64,000 bases of DNA from Tomocerus qinae (lineage: Eukaryota; Arthropoda; Collembola; Entomobryomorpha; Tomoceridae). Shown piece after piece: positions 10,091 to 22,425 of the stretch. The stretch is taken from contig CM034549.1 in the NCBI GenBank assembly GCA_020055645.1, positions 23,643,930-23,707,929 of the forward strand, given 5' to 3'. Each line of letters opens with the position of its first letter. The stretch's first letter is position 1. The notes under the pieces were generated by a model that ran no database searches, was not told where the DNA came from, and saw nothing but the letters and a program-made list of their open reading frames with translations. The position numbers and the translations under genes were made by a program.

Positions 10091-13000
10091 CACATTCAAT
10101 AATTATTGAAGAAGTGAGACAAACTCGATATCGAAATCCAGCCATTTATTGGTGGTCAATTTTGGTGCTTAAATCTTATAGGCTATAGGTCCACAAAGTC
10201 TTCCCCTCGCCTCACCCCATATTTTTGGCATTTATATTAATTGGAAATAGAGATCGTGTTTAGATACTTGTTTACAATTATTGTAATAAATCATACATAC
10301 TTACGCATATTGTGCAGTAATTTTGGTTTTTAATGGATGATGCTGGGCTGCTTAGTATCGTAAAGCATAGTGGTACTATGACTGGTACTTATAGATGCGT
10401 TTGAAGATACCTACAAAATACAAGTAAAGAGTACACGAAATTTTTTTTGCATTTTTTGTGATTATTATTATGTAATGTGTTTTACTTTATATTATTGAGA
10501 CAAGGTTGGGGTGGAACAGTGGAAGTGGATCGAAAGATCGTTTCTCTGTTCCGTTGTTTTAAAAAATGCTACCTGCACTCTACACAAACTTAAAATATTC
10601 ATTCTGTGTGTAGAATTTTAAAAAGTTACAGCTTGAATGTAAGCGTGGGTGTGCAGTAGGTAAAAGGTAAAGTTAGTGCAGACAACAATGTTTGTATCTG
10701 TAAATTATTGTGGTTACTTGTCAATGGGATATTTCCTTGACTGGATAGGATAAGGATAGATAGAAGTCATTTTTTGTTACAAGTTTTAATTACAATGTGC
10801 ATGCACTGGTTGATTTTTCCGATGCTAAGATTTGACTGTGAGATGATTTTGATGCAGGAAAGGAGGATGGAGATGGATGTGTTATATTATTATAATTTGC
10901 TGAGCTATAAGATGTCAGAAATAAATTGATAGAATCCATACCTTTATTCCATCAAAGTACAAGGATATGGCAGGGGATGTATATACGGCAGTAAACATTC
11001 AGGATGCTTTACCTTGAAATAATAATCGTACGTGAGGGAAGATAGATTGGGATGGGGCATGGAAGTGTTCGACTTGCTTGGGACTGAAATAGTTAGGGAG
11101 AGTCAATTAATTCTAGTTCTCAAATAAACGAGAACACTTAGGGATACACTTGATTTACGAATGTTTTGCATTAGATTACCATTTTTTATAGATTGGTTTA
11201 GAATTTAAAAGTACTTTCGTTCTGTTTCTCTAATTAAAGGCTAAAGCGTGGGTCTTCTTTTTTACCTCGTTCGTTTAGAGTTTGAGTAATTATATTGGTA
11301 ACTCCTTAGGTACCTTATCATCTTAGCATATCTTTAGAATTTTCTGAATTTGTTATGCTCTTACTCTGTCCTTTACCTGTAATGTAATGCTTAGTGCAAC
11401 TCGGTAAGATCTTACGAGTCACATCTTCCTTTTTTGCATTGAGTGCATTTAAATATTACAAGCATTTTGCATGCAATTATGTTTCATCATATTATTGTTA
11501 ACTAGGTATTTAGGTATAGTATGTACAATATCCAAGTACCATTGACTTGTGTATTTATACAAAAGCAGCAGTTCATGAGATTCAATTGCTTCATGGCCAT
11601 ATTCAAAGTTATTTTATATTAATAACCAAGAAGTCAGAATGATCAGGCTTCGATGAGCACCTGACAGTGCTGTTTTATAGATGCTAATAACATTACCCAC
11701 AAATTGTTGATGATGGTGGTAGTAGATTTGTTCTAGCATATAAAAAATTTCAATTTCAAGTCCTCAAACAGAAATTGCGATTCAGCCGAGTTTAGGAATT
11801 TACACAAACTTTTTAAAATTTATCCTTGTGAGCTTTCAATTTAATTTGTACCATGTATATTTTCTTATTAACATTACCTGATTGCTTGCTGAAGTATTCT
11901 CATCATTTACCTTCGAACTTGAACCAATTTAAAAAAGGTACAAAATAAAAGTATGTAAATTGAATAGAGTTAATTTATTATTGGTTAGAGGTAACTATTT
12001 AGTAGAGGATATAGGTTGGATTCGTCATCTTCCATTTTTAAGATTCCTACGTATTACTCATTATAACTTATTATCGCTTGTTCATCAGGCAAATACAAGC
12101 AATGATATGGAAAGTTAATTTTTCCTGTCCTGGCATAGTTTTTTGTGCTTATCATATTATGCTACTATATTACATGCAATAACTGGCTAGATTACTAATA
12201 TATTGTATGTGTCTACCACATATTTGTGGTATTAAATGGATTCTGTATCCTGTAAATTATGGACATAGCATAACACAACCCACAGACACCTGTAAGCTCT
12301 AGGGTAGAGTACAAGGGATGGCAGTTGGCAATTAGGCTGTAGGCATGACCTACCTTTTCTACTTCCAGTATGCAAACAAGAAATGATGTGCGTGTTTGAA
12401 ATGTTATTATACACTTTGCAAACTCTCAGCAGTAAAGAAAATGAGAGAATTGCTACTGGAATCTTCTCTCAGTTCAATAATAATGAAGAATGTTAACCAT
12501 AGTGTAAACCTATACATTACTACTAATGATTAATTTCCTATAATTCGGTTTGAAATGCATAAACCTAAAATATTTATGCGATTTGTTAGGTAGTAGATAT
12601 ATGTATAGTTGTCAAAATGTATAAAGCACACTTATTATACTATATAGGTATAGCCTTTTGATCGCTAAGCAAAATCAGTGTAAAAATCTTAGTATAACAT
12701 TGTTCACAGCAGGAAAATAAGATTTATCAGATTAAGCACATGTAAAACGTAGTAAATAGTATCGTAGGTCATAAAATATCCGAAATATATCTAGTTTGGG
12801 CCTAAAAATCCGTTGTTGAAATCTCTGTTTGATCTAATTCTTCGTCGGATCTCTTCATTTCAGAAGAAGTTGTTTGAATTTCTTTAAATATTTGGGTTTC
12901 GAACCATAGTTGAATGACAGGATGACAATCATGTCAAAAGACTTGTGGTTTCAATCTTAAAATCAGAACTTTTTTGTTTATCATATGTAGCTCTCGTGTA

Positions 13001-14844
13001 GTAATCACTGGCTTGTTGACCCCGATTTTTAGCACCGCCGTTAGTAGATGAGAAGAGTAAATGTGAAGATAGAAAACAGAAAAGTGCATGAGAATCAAGA
13101 TTATTGTTGATAATTTCTGTAAGAATCTTGATTTAAGTCAGCGAAAATGAGCACTCAAAAAAACGATATGCAAAAAAGGCATTATAAAATTTGTGCGTGA
13201 GACAAAGTGTAAAAGTCTCATCATTTTTACATGTAAATACAACCAGGTTGGCATTCGTTTACTTAGTTGGAGGCAATGAGTACTTTGTGGAAGGCTGACT
13301 GTTATTTAGCAGGTTAAAGTTGGCTAGTTTTCTCGAATGAAGTTCATTTGATGATTGAGATTGAATATCACAATAATGTTCGTGAGAGTTGATTGAGATC
13401 ATTGAGTGACTCTTACTTTCACGAATTGTTATGCTATGTTTTGGTTGTTGTCGCTGTTAGATTTCGATTTTTTCAAATGTTCTCATGAGTAATGAAGTAT
13501 AGGTATTATATCTTCATTGCATCTCATTGTCAGTAGAATTTATTGTACTAGAAAGTAAAAATAATGGGGAATTGTTTAAGAAGATAAAGTTTCATTTCAT
13601 AAAGCGATCCCAGTAGATAGACGTTGATTTAATCAGGCTGTAGAAACTGCGAATTAGATTTGTGGTAGTTGTAATTTGCTAACTTCCCCAGTGGCTATTG
13701 AGTTGCGAGTAAACAATCACTAGCCAAAATCAGATTTCGCACAAAGTTTTGCATAATCTTAAAGATAGGTCAGTAATTTAGCGAAAATGTAATATTTACT
13801 TAAAGACCAAGTAGATTCGTGTAGCACTCCTTACTATGTCTAATTTTCCTGGTACGTACTATAATCTAGATTGATTCATATGCAGATAAAGTAGTACCTA
13901 TAGATATTTACATGACATTATGATTTGTATTAACATTAGTACGTAAACAAAATCTGTCTTGTCTTTGTGAGTGATGTGATAATAGAGTTCTGGACAATCT
14001 GTGTGCAGACGTAATATTTCTATTTAAATTGAATACGAATTGATTCACGATCACTCCAAATTAGGATTGGGGCTGAGTAAATACATGAGCATTAAAGAGT
14101 AAAAACGTCTTTCCGTCTTCTTGTTAGATGCTGGCTACAGACGTAAGAGATGTTATTGGTATTAGTACGAACAATTATATTCTCCATGGTATATTTATGT
14201 TTTATGAACGCTGCTTGTGTGCTTGCCATGAATTTTCTTTGTCAAGGCTAATTGTGACGCGGTGTAGGATGGACTGCACTGCTGACTATTACCATCCATT
14301 ACCAATGCACTGTGTAACAACTGTGTTGTTTTTAGTGCACCTGTGCTGTCTTGTAACTTGTAATGCTCATTCCCTATGACACAACACATAAATAAACGTA
14401 TACTTACAGAGATCTCCAGAGATATTAAATATAGGCTTTCGAAAAGCGCGGATGGGTTTATTAGACAATGGCAATTACAACTAAAACTGTTTGCATTTGA
14501 CTTGGATTAACAGAAGAATGGACGCTTATAGACATATAAAGTGAGACTCTTGAGAATTTACATTTCAGTTCTCCAACTCCTGCTTACTCTCATTGTGTCT
14601 CGCTCTTTCTTTTTCTCTCCGACTTGCTTCATTCGCTCAATAAGGTTTTATCTTCCTGGTTCTACTTATATGCATTGCAATATTTTTGCATCTCTTATGT
14701 ATTGTTCTTTACTCCTAAGCCGTAGCTACTTAGACTCAGACCACTCAAGTTACATGCACTAATTTTATACATCTATTAGCTAACCTAATGCTCATTATGT
14801 TTTTCTGCACACCTACGGTAGATATTTATTTTGTGATCAAAGTC

Positions 14845-14860
14845 TGACTCATATGAGTCA
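14845..14860. promoter_or_regulatory. 16-bp palindrome made of two AP-1-type sites
   Basis: TGACTCATATGAGTCA: TGACTCA and TGAGTCA, both AP-1 (Jun/Fos) consensus heptamers, face each other across AT. The middle is also the E-box CATATG. No gene lies nearby, so function is unknown. Confidence 0.4.
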
Positions 14861-15500
14861 TCATGACAAATGTACCTTCAAGTATTTTAAATAAGACTTT
14901 ACATCTTAAGTGATATTTATTACTATTTACCACATGTATTTCATTTTCCACATGCAGAAAACCCAGAAAACATTATTCAGTCAATTACTCTCAGGTGATG
15001 AATTGGTGAATTTATAATTTTGAAATCCCTTTTACTTTATTACTAAATTGTATTTTCAATTGTGCATTGTTTGACAATCCATGATAATTCCCCATATGAA
15101 TTGACTGATAATCTAATTGTTATCAGGACTAGTTTATAGAAATTAAATTGATAAAACATATCCGGCGACAAACTGCTGAAAAAATATTGATTTCCCATGA
15201 AATAAAATCAAGATTAAGAAATTTAGTATTAAATGCTAGAAATAGAAATTATTTTCTGGAATGATTGTATTCAGAGTCATGGCATTCAATTTGACGTCAA
15301 ACATGATCATGCTTTGTTGTGTTTCAGTGAGGATAAGCAAGACACGTAGTTTTATGTAAGATCTTAGACTGATCTCGTATCTACGTTTATGTATTCCTCT
15401 CATTAGAGCTAAGTATAGTATCTGTAAATCATTGTCGTTGAGAGAATCCGGGTGTTTATCGGTGACTAACTTTAGTCTAGCACAAATTTACACTCTGTGA

Positions 15501-15567
15501 GTCAGTGAATGACTGTGACTGTGTTGTGTAGCTTTAATTACCCACGACACGTACACACTTCACTGAC
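15501..15567. repeat. 67-nt imperfect hairpin
   Basis: GTCAGTGAA (15501-15509) pairs with TTCACTGAC (15559-15567). Further in, GTGTTGTG pairs with CACGACAC with one G-U, around a loop rich in T and A. The middle of the stem is asymmetric. It looks like a precursor-size hairpin but lacks a continuous 22-nt duplex. Confidence 0.35.
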
Positions 15568-18500
15568 TGAATAACAGAGCACCCGCCTACGTAGTCATTT
15601 AACACGGAAGGAGAAGGTAGTGCATAGATTTTTACAAATGAAGCACTTTATTTGTGTAAGTGACTCATCATTTCATGTACCATTGTGCATTAGTGCCGCC
15701 GAAATTTGCATAGATGGATCAGATAAGGATGAAGATATTCTCGCACTAATCCGGCTATTACCCTTAAGATGTTGAAAGCAATTTCCATTTTCATTATTAT
15801 TTAGATTTCTATCTGATAACAACAATTCTAAACATCCGTACCCTTTACAAATCACATTTATTCTGTTTAAGTCCTACCTAAAGGTATGTTAAGTGACTTT
15901 CATATTACAATTATGAGCCATTATGACTATCAAGTGGCTGTAAGCAAAATACAATGCAGTTGACGTGCTTCCTTTCACATTGTTCAATATTATGCTGCAG
16001 GATTTTAAACTATTTAAACCCCAGGATAAGAAATCGCCTTTCTTATGTATGTATAAATAGAATCATTCTATTATTAAAATCCGAATGTACATGAGAATAC
16101 ACTTAACAATAAATGCTTACCTGTTTAATCTAGTTTCTAAGTTGTATCTGTGACTGACAGTTTTGTGACAGTTGGGGAGAAAGAAGAGTTCTTGTGGAAC
16201 ATCGCACTATAATGAGTTTCCAGACTTGCCCTTAATTCAGCGTAATGAATGAACTTTGAAATTAAAGATTTTGGGTGTAGGCTTGTTTATTTTTAGCATG
16301 TCATGTCATGACGTTACAATACAGGCATGTACAAGATGATAGTTTGTCAATGCTTTGTCATCACACTATTTTCATTCGATATATAGGTACATAGTGAACA
16401 ATATAAGTCATAAGAAGTAATGTTCGTGTCATGTGCAGACCGAAACCCCATAAAATGTGACAAGGGACTACTTAGAAAGATAATCGACATTAAAAGTAGG
16501 CTTTGCTGTAAACTTAAATGAAGCCAGGTATTCTTTGTTGGGATATTTTATTGTATAAGTAATAAGTAGTACTACGACTGCAATGGTACATCCTTTTCAA
16601 ATCACATTGAAGCATACAATGTCGATAGGACACATTAAATCTTGGTGATGCCGCATTGAAGAAGTGACATCGGCAGTAGAAGATTGTTTATCTATTTGGG
16701 GTCTCTGCTTTATGTAGTGTGCAACCTACAACAAAACCTGGCACTAAGACTATAAAGACAATAATACATTCTTTAAAAGAGGACACACATTGTGTGCGTG
16801 TTCCTCGCTCTGATGTGTTGCTTTGATTGTTAAACTACCATCTAATACTGATGAGAAGACTAGATGAGACACGACAGCACAATAAATACAGAACTTTGCA
16901 CTTTATTTTATTACCTTTGGTACTGCAGTTTGCAATGTAATGAGGATTTGTGCATAGGACTCTGTAGATTATGATATAACATTACCTATTTAAGTAAGAT
17001 AGACACTTATAAATCTTATCTCTTAAATTATTTTACTACTACAATTGACATTACACAAACACAACGCAATATCTGCAATTATCTACTTGTATGCAGCAAT
17101 GTTCAAGATCAGGGTTCTAGGTGTGGTCAGTTGTGTAAATATAAGTCAGTAATTGCTTACCTACCTATGTGACATTTCTACAGAATATTTCAAAAATGGT
17201 ATGAACTAATATTTATACATTTTATGCAATGACAAATTGACAAAGAATCAATTACATTTAAAGGTTATGAATTTACGTAATGCAGAGCTACATTTTGAAA
17301 CAATAATCAATAAATGTATTATTTATGACACAATAGTAAACTAGATTTCTATACCACAAAATATCTGGAAACACTAGTTTTAAATATTGTAGTCATTACT
17401 AATACAAGAATTTCAGGGTCCTTAACTTTGCAAAAATGTTATCACCATAAAAGAACAGCGGGTGGATGATTCAAAGGATAAATTATGGACACTTCTACTG
17501 TAGTGCTTAGTACTTATTAATTGTAGCTAAAATATGTATTGCTTCAAAGCTTCGGACAAGCATTATTATTTTGTGCCCCATTAGAGATTGACAAAATTAA
17601 ACCTTGATTACTTTGCAGAACAGTAGTCGTACTTCAGTTTTTATATTACAGATAAAAAGCATTTTTTATTCAAATATTGACTTAGCATGTCGTCGGTACT
17701 TGAAATTAATAGTATTATGATACTTTAACCTAGATCAATGTTTGATTAAACTGATTGTGATGTCCAATGTCCTTGTACTTGACCAGATGACCAGACAATG
17801 TATATCTGGTTAGGAATTAACATTCTAATCATTAATACCATAATTAGTTTTGTACTTCATTGAATCACGCTTAAAAGTGGAAGATTTTCTAGTTTATATT
17901 GAATTCATACTGCTTTATCGGACAGACTACAATTTACGGTAATATGTCACACTTAATTTCGGAATAAACATGGGCTTACTCTGTTTGGGGGTTCCATTGA
18001 ATAGCTAATAATATAAATCTTTTCATGTTGCATGAACTATTGGTTTTCATAAACGTATTAAATTTTAACCATCATTGTCATGAAAATGCAGGACTCATCG
18101 TATGTCGTAAGTGATTATCTGTAAATGTGCAACAAAGGGGAAAATAATATTGTGTTTAGACACCAGAAGCAATGTATTAGGAACTGATTTAAAGCAGATT
18201 AACGATTCATTCCTTTTATGGCTAAATGTGATTCAATAACATGAAGATAATAATGAAAATGTTATAATACTGACGTCATTAGTTTTCTTGTCTCTGCGTT
18301 TTTACCTGAAAAACATTTGTCGTGTGTTTTATACTGTCATTGGACATTGAAACTTTTAATGATTGACAGTTGATAATAATCTGTCGATTCCTTACGCAAT
18401 GACGTATTGAAATTATACTTGTACACATCGTCATAACTTTTTGCTTCAAACATGTGGCATGAATGTCTAAAGAGTATAATGTATCAGGTATCTATTGCTT

Positions 18501-18838
18501 TGACTTTTTGTTCATTAAACAATAATTGGCTGATGCAACACTACTTTTAGGTGCCTAGAGATTTTTTTTAAACCAGACTATTCCAGTTAATGGATAGTTT
18601 TGCACTGCGAGTTTTCTTTTAGTTGTTATCATTGTTACAAAAACTACCGAACCACTTATGGTAGTAACCATCTGATCTACATAATTTATTTTATCAGTGA
18701 ATCGGAAGAATCGCAAAATTTACAAACTGGATAAAATTGTATGGTGAATATGATAATCCTTTAATCATCAGATATTTTAAAGATCAAGATCATGGGTCAT
18801 AGATATATTGTTTACAATATAGTACATCTACATATTAC

Positions 18839-18897
18839 CATACTGAATGCATATAGATAACCATAATAATATTCAGTATGCATATATGGTATAAAAG
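18839..18897 (+). repeat. 10-bp stem-loop followed by TATAAAAG
   Basis: CATACTGAAT (18839-18848) and its exact reverse complement ATTCAGTATG (18871-18880) enclose a 22-nt loop. Nine bases further is TATAAAAG (18890-18897). The TATA-like box has no identified transcript downstream. Confidence 0.3.
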
Positions 18898-19784
18898 GAT
18901 GCGCATTTAGCGTGTAAGCTTTGGCAAATAATGTACTTTATTTTTTACACTATAAGAGAACTGACTATGCATGTAATTGTAATGGCGAGGCGTGCATGAG
19001 TGTAGGATAAATCATTTCCTTGTTGCTCTCATCCCAATCTCACCTGAAGTGAGCGACAGTTGTGAATCTCGTAAAGTAAATTATAGTAATGCTTCGTTTT
19101 GTGCAAAGGCAATTATAAGGTATATCATTATGTCGATACGTGCGTGCTTTACGCATTTGACATGACGATTGACGATAGTTGTGCCATATGTAAATGTTAA
19201 CGTGATTTAAATGCAAACGAAAAATCTCAGAACGAGAAAGTGATAATGAAATAATACAAAGAGATTTCTTAACAAATGCAATTCTTTGCCATGCAAAGTC
19301 TAGGTCTTTGTTTATATAGAAAACTTTTAGCTTTCTTCATTTGGCATATTTTTTAAGTCTAACAATGCATAAGCTGCAATATTATTACCAATTGTGGATA
19401 TGTATTGCATACGAAGATAAATATTTTATACATGGATTGTTTAGTAGCTATAAATTTACCCATGCATCAATTTACAGCTTAGCATTTCTAGTAAGTGTTA
19501 AATCAAAGTCATAAATGTATTTGTTTAATTTGGTAAAAATCAATGACGTTGATTTGTCTAAGTACTAGCATAGGGATTTCAATAAGTTTTCTCTAAAGGT
19601 TTTGTGTCACTATTGTTAATGATGTATTGTCGTAAAAATTAGGACTCGTTACTGTCTCTACATTATGTGTCTATATTGCTTTCTATGTGTGTGATTTTGG
19701 TCGTCATTCCTTACAGAATGTTAGAAGTGTATAGTTTAGAAGTACAAAGTACAAGGGAATCATCTTGATATTATAGGGTTAGGT

Positions 19785-19808
19785 ATTATACTGTAGCTAC
19801 AGTATAAT
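19785..19808. repeat. 24-bp perfect palindrome
   Basis: The half-site ATTATACTGTAG is followed without a spacer by its exact reverse complement CTACAGTATAAT. Perfect symmetry ends at both sides. Confidence 0.85.
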
Positions 19809-22381
19809 GTGTAGTAGCCAATGTAGTAGTAGTAGGTACTTTGTATTTACCAATGATTTTAGTAGGTATACATTGTACATCGATAGTTTGTATACTTTTT
19901 GTGTACATACAAAGGCGTAGAGTTGTGCTAGAAGAATGGCTTATGTATTTGGATGTAATATTGAGGATGGTGTAGTACGTGTGTGTGATGCATTGACTTT
20001 GCGTAGTAGAGTGTACAAAGAGCAAGTTGTATGTATATAAATGTGTAGTGGAGGGGAGAGGAATGGAAGCAAAAAGGCTCGTTCTTAAACAAGTACAGCG
20101 ACTGTTGTGGCAGCAGAAGAGGTATTTGGGCTGTGCAGTCGAGTTCTGACTTCAGACAGACTTCTTTCTAGCTCTCCGTCTGTTAGTAGAAAATACAGAG
20201 CAGACAAATAGTCTAACCTCTCCTCCCTTTATTTCAACTTCTTTGTCTGTTAAACAGTTTCTGTGATTAGCTGTATAGGAACAGTCACAGTCTCCCAACT
20301 TTTGTATTAATAAGCCTCTCACGTCGTATGTATACGGGACACGTGTAAATGTGAATTATAACGAACATCACAATTACAATAAACAATAGAAAAGAAGATT
20401 TCCTTCCAAATTCACTCACTATATTATATTACTATATAAACCAGACTTATTGTTATACTTGACTATCTCTTCAGATATACTTAACTCCAATTTGCCTTAC
20501 AAGTGCACTTGACGGACTAAAATATCTGTCGCAACTCTTAACGACACTTTTGTCGTTGTTGTAACTTATTGTTCTGTGTGGGAGATGATAAAAGAACCTG
20601 TGTACAATAGTGAAAGATGCAACCGAAGTCTAAATTAGCACTGAAATATTACACTTGAGGGGTTTATTTGACTCTTTCGTGATACATTATCAGATCTTCG
20701 CAAAGTGCAAATCTATGTGAACTGAAATTGGTTTCCAAAACAGAGGTAAGAGTTCATTGTGTTTTCATTTTTGGCTCGTAAGTTGTTATTTAAGGTTTTA
20801 GCTAAGCCAACAGCAGATGTGTTATGCCTGCCTATGGCAATACTGATTACATTGTCAGAGCACTCGAACATCTTGATCGTTCTGTTGAAACGTCTATTTA
20901 CCAGATGTAGCTTAATAATATTCTGTAACATGGTTTAGTCATAACATCCATTCTGGCTACCACTACAGTACTTATTTTAATTTATTTTTACTCAAACGTC
21001 TATTGTTTGTAAGCTGGCTATAAACATTCGACATTCCCAATGTTTGTCTTATTGCATTCCGCTCTGATTAGTGAAAAGCAACTGGAAAAGTTATTTTGAG
21101 GCTGTTTAACTTCATCTTCCCATTTACCAAACATCAATTTTCAACTAGCGCTCTACTAAACATTTTCTTGGATCTTTCCATATACCTTAAGATTGGATAG
21201 TTTAACCACTTAACTTTTGGACTTGGCTTAGGCATAACTTATATGGGAGTAGTTTACAGGATCCTTTCCAAATACGTTTATGTTTATAGCAATGCAAATG
21301 CTTTTACATTTTCGTTTATAAATATTTGCCTACTGCAATTTGCATATAACCCACTGTTCTTAAAGTTCATTCATCTCATACGACTAGGAGGTAATTGACG
21401 GGTGAATGTGTTTCGCCAAAGTATGCCAACCAGAACCAGAAGCTCATTTTTCCGGATGAGAATTGACATGAGGTTTGCATGAAATATATCGACTAACGGA
21501 TCAATGCCATTTCACCTTTTACTCATACTCATTTTCGACTTTCCGGGTACACCGGGTACGTTTGTTTGTGTTTCCTTCAGCAAAAGGCGAATGTACGTTC
21601 TCATATGCCATTATTCAAAATGTCTTCACTAATATATCTAATATATCTTAACCTGCACGTGAACAAAATATGCTTTATGTGTATTCTTCAATTCGTTTTT
21701 ATGCCGAACCTACACAGGTTGGCTTTATAACTTTTAGGTATTCAGGTCATCTGAATACGATTCTGCACTAGTAATGGCACTATAAATATCTTTCCTGTTT
21801 ACCTGTCCCATATTATTAGTTTGTTTTCTTTGTGAAGCTATTATTGATCATGCGGTCATACTATCGCTATCAGTACAAAATGCACAAAAGATAATTGCTT
21901 ATCAATACAAATTTACAGACAGCTGCCTGAATATTATTAATACTGTATGAGAACATGAGTTAACCACAACTAGCAATTGGATTTGAAAGGAATAGACAAC
22001 TTTGTAAAGTCGTAAATATAATATGATAGTTTTTGTCGCAAATTGCGATGGAAGGAAGTTGACTTAGGGTGAAGCAAAAAAAAAAGAAATTGAGGATCAA
22101 ATAATGTCCCAATGGCCATTGTTCTTTTTTGCCGGTCTGTAGTCTTTAATGTTCCCTAGCAGTAGTTAGCAATTTGACACTGATCGTTGAGCACAGGGAT
22201 AATTAGATTTTGCTGGATCTTGTATTATTTTTAACTGCCTATAGATGTGAGAAAGCACATTGGAATGTATAGCACAGGTGGCATGGGCCTACTAACTACT
22301 AACTGAGATACAAGTAGTTAAAATAATATGTATGCATGTGGTTGATTATGTTATGATTACTATTATTTTATTTATACACCA

Positions 22382-22425
22382 AAGTTCTATAGAACTTACG
22401 TAAGAGATGTATGTATACATACATC
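22382..22425. repeat. cluster of three perfect palindromes
   Basis: Three palindromes lie in 44 bp. A 16-bp palindrome has half-site AAGTTCTA (22382-22397). It overlaps CTTACGTAAG (22395-22404). A 20-bp palindrome with half-site GATGTATGTA follows (22406-22425). Confidence 0.85.

Noticed and set aside
12890-12910. GGTTCGAAAC on the minus strand, like a tRNA T-loop
   Set aside because: The flanking five-base stems do not pair and no acceptor or anticodon arms are present.
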